Source: Clostridiales bacterium UBA6114 (GTDB lineage: Bacteria; Bacillota; Clostridia; Oscillospirales; Butyricicoccaceae). Taken from it: a stretch of DNA of 37,821 bases. The position numbers were made by a program, and so were the translations under genes. The stretch spans positions 1-37,821 of the forward strand of contig DIWE01000031.1 in assembly GCA_002423435.1 (NCBI GenBank). The letters run 5' to 3'. The notes under the pieces were generated by a model. The model had not been told where the DNA came from, did not search any database, and worked only from the letters and a program-made list of their open reading frames with translations. Numbering within the stretch: the first letter of the stretch is position 1; each line of letters starts with the position of its first letter. Shown here in pieces: positions 23,619 through 30,613 of the stretch.

Positions 23619-24251
23619 TTATTTTCTTATCAAGGAAACCGCCTTGGCTTTTAATTCGGCCGCGGCATTTTGGGGATCGTTATCCTTCATAATCGCGGAA
23701 ACCACCGCGATCCCTTTGATCGGGCTGTCCTTAAGGATATCGCAGTTTTCCCTGTTAAGCCCTCCTATCGCGACCACCGGCACATCTGCCGCGCGGCAGA
23801 TCTCATTTAAGGTGGATATTTCGGTTATGACCGTCAAAACCTTGGTCGTTGTCGGGTAAATCGCGCCGACGCCCAGATAATCGGCCCCCTCGGCCACAGC
23901 CTTTCGCGCCTGGTCGACCGTTTTGGCGGACGCGCCGACGATTTTGCCTTTGGGCATCATCTTTTTCGCCGCGTCGACAGGCAGATCGCTCTGCCCGACG
24001 TGCACTCCCGCGGCGTCCGCCGCCACCGCAACGTCAACCCTGTCGTCAATAATCAGCGGAATATCGAATTTGTCGGTGATTTTCTTTACCTTAATCGCCA
24101 CATCAAGATATTCCCGCCCCGATTTCTCCTTTTCCCTCAGCTGTACAAGCGTCACGCCGCCTTTGCAGGCCTGCTCGACCTTTTCAAGAAAAACGTCCTC
24201 TTCCAGATCCGTGCTGTCCGTGACAAGATAAAGCGTGGTATCAAGCTTCAT
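23619..24251 (-). CDS. thiE: Thiamine-phosphate synthase
   Basis: The product is a 210-residue TIM-barrel enzyme that joins HMP-pyrophosphate and thiazole phosphate to make thiamine monophosphate. Typical motifs are L-Y-L-V-T-D-S at the start, V-T-L-V-Q-L-R-E-K (substrate binding), L-I-I-D-D-R-V-D-V, G-V-H-V-G-Q-S-D-L-P, G-V-G-A-I-Y-P-T-T-T-K and V-A-I-G-G-L-N. It follows thiM by 13 bases and is the last gene of the thiW-thiM-thiE operon, which is TPP-riboswitch controlled. It converges with the GntR gene. Confidence 0.95.
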   Translation of the reverse strand: MKLDTTLYLVTDSTDLEEDVFLEKVEQACKGGVTLVQLREKEKSGREYLDVAIKVKKITDKFDIPLIIDDRVDVAVAADAAGVHVGQSDLPVDAAKKMMPKGKIVGASAKTVDQARKAVAEGADYLGVGAIYPTTTKVLTVITEISTLNEICRAADVPVVAIGGLNRENCDILKDSPIKGIAVVSAIMKDNDPQNAAAELKAKAVSLIRK

Positions 24252-24264
24252 TTTTTAATCCTCT

Positions 24265-25095
24265 TCATTCTATCGTCAGTCTTATTTTTTCCGCAAATTT
24301 GCTGTCCGTCAGGCAATATATCCAGTCGAGAAGCTCCGTCTTGAAGCTCGCGGTGCCTCTCGCGTCCCGCGACAGCTCCCCGCATATTCCCATTAAGGCC
24401 GCGGCCAGAACGCATCCGCCGAGGATGTCTTTACTTGAAATAAAGCTTGCGATCAACGCGTTTAGCATGCAGCCCGTTCCGGTAATCAGGGGAAGCATTT
24501 CACAGCCGTTTTTCACAAGGCATGTATCCGTCCCGTCGGTTATGATATCGACAGCGCCCGTCGCCGCGACGACGGAACCTGTTTTCGAGGAAAGTGCTTT
24601 CAGCATTTCTATGCTGTGCGCCAGATTATCATCGGAAACGACGTCGTTTTCGCCGACGTCAATGCCCTTTGCGCCGCTTTCCATACCGCAAAGCGCTTTC
24701 AGCTCGGACATATTGCCCTTGATGACATTCGGGCGGCAAGCCGAAATAAATTCCCTCGCAAAATCAAGCCGGAGCCTGCTGCACCCGACGCCGACGATGT
24801 CGACGACACACGGAATCCTTTTTTCAAAGGCCGTTCTCCCGGAAATAAGCATGCTTTTCATGCGGCTATCAGTAATGTTTCCGAGATTTACGGCGAGCGC
24901 TTTTGCCCCGGCGGTGATATCCGCGACCTCCGCCGGGTGTTCGGCCATGATCGGCTTTGCGCCGATCGCCAGCACGACGTTTGCACAGTCGTTTATTGAA
25001 ATATGGTTTGTGATGCAGTGAATCAGGGGTTTATCTGATTTGACCCTTTGCCTGATCCCGAGCAGGTCTGCTGTTTTCAGCTTTCGGCTTGTCAT
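24265..25095 (-). CDS. thiM: Hydroxyethylthiazole kinase
   Basis: The product is a 276-residue ribokinase-fold enzyme that phosphorylates salvaged thiazole alcohol. Seen are P-L-I-H-C-I-T-N-H-I-S near the start, M-A-E-H-P-A-E-V, V-V-D-I-V-G-V-G-C-S (usually V-L-D-P-V-G-V-G-A), and the catalytic loop G-T-G-C-M-L-N-A-L. The ATG at 25095 lies inside the upstream thiW gene, a 65-base overlap, but AGGAG eight bases before it supports this start. It works with ThiW (thiazole uptake) and ThiE. Confidence 0.94.
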   Translation of the reverse strand: MTSRKLKTADLLGIRQRVKSDKPLIHCITNHISINDCANVVLAIGAKPIMAEHPAEVADITAGAKALAVNLGNITDSRMKSMLISGRTAFEKRIPCVVDIVGVGCSRLRLDFAREFISACRPNVIKGNMSELKALCGMESGAKGIDVGENDVVSDDNLAHSIEMLKALSSKTGSVVAATGAVDIITDGTDTCLVKNGCEMLPLITGTGCMLNALIASFISSKDILGGCVLAAALMGICGELSRDARGTASFKTELLDWIYCLTDSKFAEKIRLTIE

Positions 25096-25609
25096 AAACT
25101 TTGGCTCCTAAACGTTTCTGGTATTTTGCGAGCAATCCGGCTTTGCTCAGCCCTTTTAAGAAAAAATATGCGATCGTTCCTCCGATCAGCGTCCCGCAAA
25201 CAAAAAGCGGCACGTAAAACAGCCATGTAAGCCCCGTTTTGCCCCAGAGGAAGGTCATCACCGGGTAAGAGGCAATCGCCCCGATAATGCCCGTCCCGAT
25301 CACCTCGCCCAAAACCGCGCAGATAATTTTCCCCTTGGACGCTCTGTACAATACCCCGGACAGCGCAGCGCCGAAGACCGCGCCGGTAAGCGCCAGGGGC
25401 GGAATGCCCATCAGCGTCATCCGGATGACGCCGATCAGCGTCGCGCAAAGCAGAGAATACCACGGCCCGAGCATCACGGAACATGTGATGTTGATCAAAT
25501 GGGCCATGGGGCACATCCCTTCGATCCGAAGGATCGGTGAAATGACCACGCCGACGGCGACGAGCATTGCCAGCATGATCATTTTAAGAATCGCGGGCTT
25601 TCTTTCCAT
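25031..25609 (-). CDS. thiW: ThiW, thiazole-specific S-component of an ECF transporter
   Basis: The product is a 192-residue membrane protein with about five to six segments. ThiW proteins are predicted to bind hydroxyethylthiazole for uptake through a shared ECF energising module, which is not in this window. Hydrophobic stretches with S-P-I-L-R-I-E-G-M-C-P-M-A-H-L-I-N and C-S-V-M-L-G-P-W-Y fit the family. ATG 25609 was chosen for GAGAGG just upstream. The hydrophilic C-terminus overlaps thiM. It is the first gene after the leftward TPP riboswitch. Confidence 0.88.
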   Translation of the reverse strand: MERKPAILKMIMLAMLVAVGVVISPILRIEGMCPMAHLINITCSVMLGPWYSLLCATLIGVIRMTLMGIPPLALTGAVFGAALSGVLYRASKGKIICAVLGEVIGTGIIGAIASYPVMTFLWGKTGLTWLFYVPLFVCGTLIGGTIAYFFLKGLSKAGLLAKYQKRLGAKVYDKPKAENSRPARDQAKGQIR

Positions 25610-25926
25610 AAAAAATGACCTCTCAAACAACATTTATTTTTAAGCAAACGCTTAAATACCCCAACAGGGCACGTCATACAAACGAATAAACATTGTTATC
25701 AAGGCATCTCTGAAAGCAATCAAATAGCGCAGTATCCTCCGTGTGGCGTAACCCATATCAGATCGGTCGAAGCTTAAAAGCTTCCTCTCAACTCGAAACA
25801 CGAGCTCCCTCGCTATTTAATTGTCTTTTGCCGCAGGGCGCAGGGCGCTCCCCCTCCGCCTTTTCGGGAAACCGATTCCCGGCAGCTTTAATAATGAAAA
25901 TGAAGCCCTCCTTATATGAAATAACA
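25610..25926 (-). other. Long leader between the TPP terminator and thiW
   Basis: About 320 bases with no gene I can support. On the minus strand a good AAGGAGGG near 25913 is not followed by a normal start codon at useful distance. ACGTCATACAA at 25671-25681 resembles the GT-N3-AC sites of the divergon but may be chance. Confidence 0.4.
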
Positions 25927-25961
25927 AAACCGGGATATGCCGCGAGCGGCATATCCCGGTT
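25921..25961 (-). terminator. Riboswitch-controlled intrinsic terminator of thiW-thiM-thiE
   Basis: On the minus strand AACCGGGATATGCC pairs with GGCATATCCCGGTT and is followed by TTTTGTTAT. It lies directly behind the TPP aptamer. Confidence 0.85.
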
Positions 25962-25986
25962 GTATATTACAATACAACAGAAATTT

Positions 25987-26065
25987 CTTCCCTACGTTGG
26001 CATTATCCAAATCAGGTGTAAGGGTCAAAGTAACATTACTTTATCTCAGCCGCAAAAGCTCCCCC
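25987..26065 (-). promoter_or_regulatory. TPP riboswitch of thiW-thiM-thiE
   Basis: The minus strand carries the THI-box landmarks: GGGGAGC, GGCTGAGATAAAG, GACCCTT, ACACCTGATTTGGATAATG and CGTAGGGAAG. This class binds thiamine pyrophosphate and here should favour the downstream terminator when ligand is present. Confidence 0.95.
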
Positions 26066-26082
26066 GATATTCAGTTACCCTT

Positions 26083-26111
26083 CTTATAACATAAATCGGA
26101 ATTTTTGTCAA
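26083..26111 (-). promoter_or_regulatory. Promoter of the leftward thiamine operon
   Basis: On the minus strand TTGACA (26111-26106) and TATAAG (26088-26083) are 17 bases apart, just upstream of the TPP aptamer. Confidence 0.8.
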
Positions 26112-26179
26112 ATATACTTATTTGATTTATGGTAAAAGCCCTTTATTTCATTTTATGCCGGTCTATCCGAGCAAGGGCA

Positions 26180-26208
26180 TTGACATTTTTCTGTTCGAGT
26201 GTTAGCAT
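26180..26208 (+). promoter_or_regulatory. Promoter of thiC
   Basis: TTGACA at 26180-26185 and TAGCAT at 26203-26208 are 17 bases apart, about 20 bases before the TPP aptamer. Confidence 0.7.
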
Positions 26209-26230
26209 GAGTTTTGACAATTAAATACAT

Positions 26231-26315
26231 GCGGGGGAACTCTTCGGAGTTGAGAAGGATAAAACCTGACCCTTTGAACCTGTCAGTTAACACTGTCGTA
26301 GGGAAGCATTCGTTG
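26231..26315 (+). promoter_or_regulatory. TPP riboswitch of thiC
   Basis: THI-box landmarks in order: GGGGGAACTC, GAGTTGAGAAGG, ACCTGACCC, TGAACCTGTC and CGTAGGGAAGC. It precedes a terminator and thiC. Confidence 0.95.
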
Positions 26316-26320
26316 TAGTT

Positions 26321-26357
26321 TAGGTGCTTGCTAATGGCAGGCACCTTCATTTTTTAT
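26321..26357 (+). terminator. Riboswitch-controlled terminator before thiC
   Basis: AGGTGC pairs with GCACCT (TTGCTAATGGCAG between, itself with TGC/GCA pairing) and is followed by TCATTTTTT. It lies between the TPP aptamer and the thiC ribosome site. Confidence 0.75.
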
Positions 26358-26380
26358 CATCGATGGAAGGAGTCTCATAA

Positions 26381-27679
26381 ATGGATTACAAAACGCAAAT
26401 GCAGGCCGCAAAACATAAGCATGTTACAAAAGAAATCGCACAGGTGGCTAAGGAGGAGGGGATTACAGAACAAGAGCTCCTTTTGCTTGTGGCATCCGGG
26501 CAGGTTGCTATCCCGGCAAATATGAATCACAAATCCCTGCACCCTTATGGTATCGGCCGGGGCCTTCGCACAAAAATCAATGTTAATCTCGGCGTTTCCG
26601 GCGATTGCGTCGATTACCGCGCAGAGATGGAAAAAGTAACCCTTTCGGTAAAGTACGGCGCCGAGGCCATAATGGATTTAAGTAATTACGGCAAAACCCG
26701 TGAATTCCGCAAGAAACTGATCGAGGCCTCCCCTGCAATGATCGGGACTGTCCCCATATATGACGCAATCGGTTATCTGGAAAAGGACCTGAAGGATATC
26801 ACTGCGCTTGATTTTCTTAAAGTTGTGCGCTCCCATGCCGAGGAGGGCGTGGATTTCATGACAATCCACGCGGGCCTGAATCGACGGGCTGTGGAAGTAT
26901 TTGAACGCAAAAAACGCCAGATGAACATTGTTTCGCGCGGCGGATCACTGCTGTTTGCATGGATGAAAATGACGGGAAACGAGAACCCTTTCTACGAATA
27001 TTATGACGAGCTGCTCGATATCCTGCGGGAATATGACGTAACCATCAGTCTCGGGGATTCGCTGCGTCCGGGCAGCATTGCCGACGCCACGGATGCTTCC
27101 CAAATCACGGAGCTGACTGAACTTGGGTATTTAACGCTGCGTGCCTGGGAAAAGGATGTTCAGGTACTGGTTGAAGGACCGGGTCATATGGCCCTTGATG
27201 AGATCGCCGCCAACATGAAGCTCGAAAAACGTCTTTGCCACGGGGCTCCATTCTATGTGCTTGGACCTCTTGTCACGGATATTGCGCCCGGCTACGACCA
27301 TATTACCTCGGCCATCGGCGGCGCGCTTGCCGCGGCAAGCGGCGCGGATTTCCTTTGCTACGTGACCCCGGCCGAGCATTTGCGTCTGCCGGATCTCGCC
27401 GACGTGAAGGAAGGCATTATTGCGTCGAAGATCGCGGCGCATGCCGCGGATATCGCAAAAGGGGTAAAAGGCGCGCGGGAAATCGACTTTAAGATGAGCG
27501 AGGCTCGCCGGGCACTCAATTGGAATGAAATGTTCCGCCTGGCGCTCGACGGAGAAAAAGCAAAAGCCTATTTCGAAAGTGTTCCTCCCCAGGACAAAAA
27601 CAGCTGCTCAATGTGCGGCAAAATGTGCGCGGTAAGAACGATGAACCGTATTTTGCAGGGACTGGACGCAGAACTATAA
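26381..27679 (+). CDS. thiC: Phosphomethylpyrimidine synthase (short-form ThiC)
   Basis: The product is a 432-residue radical-SAM enzyme that converts aminoimidazole ribotide to HMP-phosphate. It is the short bacterial/archaeal form without the extra N-terminal domain. Visible are N-L-G-V-S-G-D-C near residue 70, M-D-L-S-N-Y-G, F-M-T-I-H-A-G, S-L-G-D-S-L-R-P-G, E-G-P-G-H-M and the cluster-binding cysteines C408, C411, C415. Their spacing is C-x2-C-x3-C, one residue shorter than E. coli. GAAGGAG precedes the ATG. Control is by the upstream TPP riboswitch. thiD and thiazole synthesis genes are not in the window. Confidence 0.96.
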   Translation: MDYKTQMQAAKHKHVTKEIAQVAKEEGITEQELLLLVASGQVAIPANMNHKSLHPYGIGRGLRTKINVNLGVSGDCVDYRAEMEKVTLSVKYGAEAIMDLSNYGKTREFRKKLIEASPAMIGTVPIYDAIGYLEKDLKDITALDFLKVVRSHAEEGVDFMTIHAGLNRRAVEVFERKKRQMNIVSRGGSLLFAWMKMTGNENPFYEYYDELLDILREYDVTISLGDSLRPGSIADATDASQITELTELGYLTLRAWEKDVQVLVEGPGHMALDEIAANMKLEKRLCHGAPFYVLGPLVTDIAPGYDHITSAIGGALAAASGADFLCYVTPAEHLRLPDLADVKEGIIASKIAAHAADIAKGVKGAREIDFKMSEARRALNWNEMFRLALDGEKAKAYFESVPPQDKNSCSMCGKMCAVRTMNRILQGLDAEL

Positions 27680-27998
27680 TAACGCTAACTGGAGTAAATT
27701 TACGACCCCGCACAGCCGTGATATCCGTACTTTGCAAGTACACCGTTTGACGAAGGCGAATTGACCGGGCTTATTTAAGGTCTGCTGAGCAAAGCGAAAA
27801 CCCAGTGAAATCAACATATTCAAGCTGTTTTCGCTTTGCCGGGTGCAAGGTTTTTGAGATAAATCGTTCAAAAACCTTGCACTTTGGATTTGCGGCGTGT
27901 GTCCGCAAATCCAAACAGACAGTAATCAATGCATCTGAAAGAGCAAAACTTGCTCTTTTGGTAAATGCGATTCACAAATCGCATTTATTCAGTGGACA
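27680..27998. repeat. Run of five perfect hairpins between convergent genes
   Basis: No gene is present. Five perfect inverted repeats follow each other: 27789-27839 (GCAAAGCGAAAAC arms, 25-base loop), 27843-27882 (GTGCAAGGTTTTTGA arms), 27883-27915 (TTTGGATTTGCGG arms), 27938-27958 (AAAGAGCAA arms) and 27963-27986 (AAATGCGATT arms). Arms are unrelated to each other. None has a real U-tract. They lie between thiC and the diguanylate cyclase gene, which point at each other. Confidence 0.8.
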
Positions 27999-29171
27999 TT
28001 ATTTACCTTCCTCCTGCGTTTCAGTATTTGAGTTATGATTTTCCGTATCTTTATTGGCTTTTTTGTTTTCATACATCAATTTGTCAATCTGCTTTTGGAA
28101 CTCTTCCACTTTCATTTGATCATGGCAGTCGTACACCGCATAGCCCATGCTGAATCTGAGCTTATAAGGCTTAAGGCCGGAGTTATTATACGATTCAACT
28201 CCGCTGTAAATTCTGCCGACAATCGCTTCAAGGTCATCGCCGTTTGCTATATCCATGATAATATAGAACTCGTCCCCGCCGAACCGCGCGATAAAATCAT
28301 TTGATCTAAGGCATCTTTTCAGAAGCTTTGCGGACGTCTCGAGCGCATCGTCGCCCATATCATGGCCGAAAGTGTCGTTGATCGATTTGAAATTGTCTAT
28401 GTCGATCAACACGGCGGAAAAGGTCTTATTTCTGGTGCTTGCGCTGATTTTTTCCTTGATATAAGCCTCAAGCTTCTTGCGGTTATAGATTCCCGTCAAA
28501 TGGTCGATATACATGCTTTGATTCTGAACATTTAACAATACGATCAATAACGACAGCACGACGCCGTTCATAATGACCGATACTCCATAAAAAATGACGC
28601 TTAATACGGCGCATATAAACGGAGGAACGGCAAAAAGCACCAGCGCAATATAATGCTTATGCTCAATTTTTCTGCGGTTTATCACGATAAAGACAAAAGC
28701 CGCGAGAAGCAGCGTAATCGCAAGCGATACGGGGATCCAAAAGAGCGGTCCTCTGTGATATATATTGCCCGAATCAATGTAGTAATACCATCCGAAAAAT
28801 TGCGACAGCACCAGCAAAACCGCGTTCGCCGCAGTAACTGCAAGCAGCGGATAAAGCCACCGTCTCGCTTTCTTCTCATCATGAAAGACCTGGTAATTGA
28901 CGTACAGCAGCCAAAGCGACGGTATAACCGGGTTGAACAGGTAAATCAGGAAATTCCCCAACTGGTTAATAACGGGATAAATTGTTCCCGGGTTCCCGTC
29001 GAACCTGCATAATACATCCATGACAAGCATTAAAGCGGTAACCCGAACAACCATCATATAAAGCCTGTGTGACAGAGAATCTTTTTCAGCGTTTTTTATG
29101 GCATGGATATAGATAATGATCAGTAATATAAAAGAATAAATATCGATATTTACATTGCTCTTGAAATACAA
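27999..29171 (-). CDS. Membrane-bound diguanylate cyclase (GGDEF)
   Basis: The product is about 390 residues: an N-terminal membrane domain of roughly seven hydrophobic segments, then a GGDEF domain that makes cyclic di-GMP from two GTP. The active site R-F-G-G-D-E-F is intact, and R-S-N-D five residues before it is the RxxD product-inhibition site. D-H-L-T-G-I-Y-N-R opens the domain. The start is most likely TTG at 29171, with AAGGAG eight bases upstream and the first membrane segment just behind. An ATG at 29336 in frame would force translation through two strong hairpins. The seven-segment sensor suggests a small-molecule or membrane signal. Confidence 0.88.
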   Translation of the reverse strand: MYFKSNVNIDIYSFILLIIIYIHAIKNAEKDSLSHRLYMMVVRVTALMLVMDVLCRFDGNPGTIYPVINQLGNFLIYLFNPVIPSLWLLYVNYQVFHDEKKARRWLYPLLAVTAANAVLLVLSQFFGWYYYIDSGNIYHRGPLFWIPVSLAITLLLAAFVFIVINRRKIEHKHYIALVLFAVPPFICAVLSVIFYGVSVIMNGVVLSLLIVLLNVQNQSMYIDHLTGIYNRKKLEAYIKEKISASTRNKTFSAVLIDIDNFKSINDTFGHDMGDDALETSAKLLKRCLRSNDFIARFGGDEFYIIMDIANGDDLEAIVGRIYSGVESYNNSGLKPYKLRFSMGYAVYDCHDQMKVEEFQKQIDKLMYENKKANKDTENHNSNTETQEEGK

Positions 29172-29232
29172 TATTACCGCTCCTTCTATACCCCGAAATG
29201 AAGCGTGATTTTCGGGCGTTGCATGCGGCATC

Positions 29233-29311
29233 CCAAAGCCGGAGGACCGCGAGCGCTCGCAGCCCTCCGGCTTTGGCCGCGCAAACAAACCGACTATCGG
29301 TTTGTTTGCGC
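29233..29311. repeat. Two strong hairpins upstream of the diguanylate cyclase gene
   Basis: 29233-29276: CCAAAGCCGGAGG pairs with CCTCCGGCTTTGG, with GCGAGCGCTCGC inside. 29279-29311: GCGCAAACAAACCGA pairs with TCGGTTTGTTTGCGC around three bases. Both lie in the probable leader of the GGDEF gene. Confidence 0.7.
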
Positions 29312-29413
29312 AGACGCTTTCTATTACCCTCCACATTTCTGCCGTTACTTTGACGCTGTACGCAGATATATAATAACATATAATTCCATAAATTAATTTA
29401 TCTGCGAAAAGAA

Positions 29414-29752
29414 TTAATTATTTTTTTGCCAGTCAATCATGGCTCCGATCCGTTCATCGATCCGTATCTGATTTTCTTTCGTGAGCTTCCGGTACTTTGT
29501 AATGATCTCCGCTTCCTTTGGCGTGAACTTATCCGCGGAATAAGGGTTTTTGATACTGGACAGGCCCAAAAGATAATCCATGCTGACATGAAAAATCTCG
29601 GCTATTTTGATTAATGTCGATATGGCCGGCTGCGCGTTCCCTTTTTCATATTTCGATATCGCACTGGGCTTTATATTGAGCAACGCCGCTAAATCTTTTT
29701 GCTTCATATTTGTTTCTTCGCGCAAACCATATAATCTCGTCATAAAATCCAT
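29414..29752 (-). CDS. XRE-family helix-turn-helix regulator
   Basis: The product is a 112-residue repressor-like protein. Residues about 7-62 are a Cro/C1-type HTH (Y-G-L-R-E-E-T-N-M-K-Q-K-D-L-A-A-L-L-N-I, then S-A-I-S-K-Y-E-K-G as the recognition region and M-D-Y-L-L-G closing it). The C-terminal 45 residues are charged and helical, typical of short clostridial XRE proteins. The ribosome site before ATG 29752 is weak; ATG 29743 is an alternative. It is divergent from the SLOG-protein gene and may control it. Confidence 0.85.
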   Translation of the reverse strand: MDFMTRLYGLREETNMKQKDLAALLNIKPSAISKYEKGNAQPAISTLIKIAEIFHVSMDYLLGLSSIKNPYSADKFTPKEAEIITKYRKLTKENQIRIDERIGAMIDWQKNN

Positions 29753-29843
29753 TTCAGACCAATTCTCTTTCCTATTAAGATAATTTAAGGATATATTCTC
29801 TTAATCGGAAAAACTTGTTTGATGCTAAATTGGAAATTTATGC

Positions 29844-29872
29844 TTGAAAATTTCTTTTCCAGAAATTATAAT
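29844..29872 (+). promoter_or_regulatory. Promoter of the YspA-like gene, in the XRE intergenic region
   Basis: TTGAAA at 29844-29849 and TATAAT at 29867-29872 are 17 bases apart. The region is rich in GGAAATTT/AAATTTC inverted repeats that could be an XRE operator. Confidence 0.6.
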
Positions 29873-29901
29873 ATGAACATAAAGAAATTTCAGGTGATAT
29901 G

Positions 29902-30447
29902 ATGTCTGAAAAAGATAAAATATGTACGATCAGCGGCATGGGTCCGCATAAACTGCCGGGCAATCTTGATTTATCGGAGCTCTTAAGCAGAATTGACGGA
30001 GAAATCCGCAAAAGCCTCCTGAAGGGCTGTACCACCTTCCAGACCGGCATGGCGATGGGCGTAGATATCTGGGCGGCCGAAATTGTACTGAAGCTGAAAA
30101 CGGAGTTTACGGAAGTGCGTCTGGTTTGCTATCTGCCGTGCAAAACGCAAACGGACGGATGGCCGAATGCCTGGCGTGAAAAATATTTCGCTGCGCTCGA
30201 AAAGGCCGACGATATCGTCGGCATGCAGGCGCATTACACGACCGGATGCATGCAGCGGCGAAACCGCGACATGATCGACGCGTCGTCCCGCCTGATCGCC
30301 GTCCACGACAGAATATCCGCCGGCGCGACGGCGCAGGCGATCCGTTACGCGAAAGCACAGGGATTGGACGTCGTCATCATCAAGCCTCTTGACTGTCTGC
30401 GTGCTTTCCCGGATCGTCCTGGGCGGGCCCGCCCCAAAAAGAATTAG
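29902..30447 (+). CDS. DUF1273/YspA-like SLOG-fold protein
   Basis: The product is a 181-residue Rossmann-like protein of the SLOG superfamily, whose members may bind nucleotide-derived ligands. It follows the DUF1273 layout: T-I-S-G-M-G-P-H-K-L-P-G at the start, Q-T-G-M-A-M-G-V-D-I-W-A-A-E in the middle, then a Y-T-T-G-C-M-Q-R-R-N-R-D-M-I-D segment. Most relatives read G-H-R-P-H at the first motif, here G-M-G-P-H. ATG 29902 fits the AGGTG spacing better than the adjacent ATG at 29899. Cellular role unknown; in Bacillus the relative YpsA affects cell division. Confidence 0.8.
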   Translation: MSEKDKICTISGMGPHKLPGNLDLSELLSRIDGEIRKSLLKGCTTFQTGMAMGVDIWAAEIVLKLKTEFTEVRLVCYLPCKTQTDGWPNAWREKYFAALEKADDIVGMQAHYTTGCMQRRNRDMIDASSRLIAVHDRISAGATAQAIRYAKAQGLDVVIIKPLDCLRAFPDRPGRARPKKN

Positions 30448-30458
30448 ATAAAAAGAAA

Positions 30459-30501
30459 GGGGTTGTCGCAAAATGCATGAACATGCATTTGCGACAACCC
30501 C
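30459..30501. terminator. Near-perfect hairpin between the YspA-like gene and the M20 peptidase gene
   Basis: GGGGTTGTCGCAAAATGCATG pairs with CATGCATTTGCGACAACCCC with one bulged A and a two-base loop. It lies 12 bases past the stop. No T-run follows on the plus strand; on the minus strand CTTTCTTTTT follows, so it may serve the leftward gene. Confidence 0.6.
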
Positions 30502-30613
30502 GTCGAACAGATTGTCCGTTTTCTTTCTTTTTATTCGAATATGTACGGGCTCACGCTCTTGATTCTTATTATGAAATATTCAATCGTGTTGCCCGCATAT
30601 TTCACACCCGTTT

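Noticed and set aside
24265..25095. The 65-base thiM/thiW overlap as an annotation error
   Set aside because: The thiM start has a well-placed AGGAG, and no later start keeps the conserved N-terminal substrate-binding segment.
25671..25681. ACGTCATACAA upstream of thiW as a further GntR operator
   Set aside because: A single near match far from a promoter; thiamine control is already explained by the TPP riboswitch.
27789..27986. Possible CRISPR array in the hairpin run
   Set aside because: The arms differ from one hairpin to the next; there is no constant repeat with variable spacers and no cas gene.
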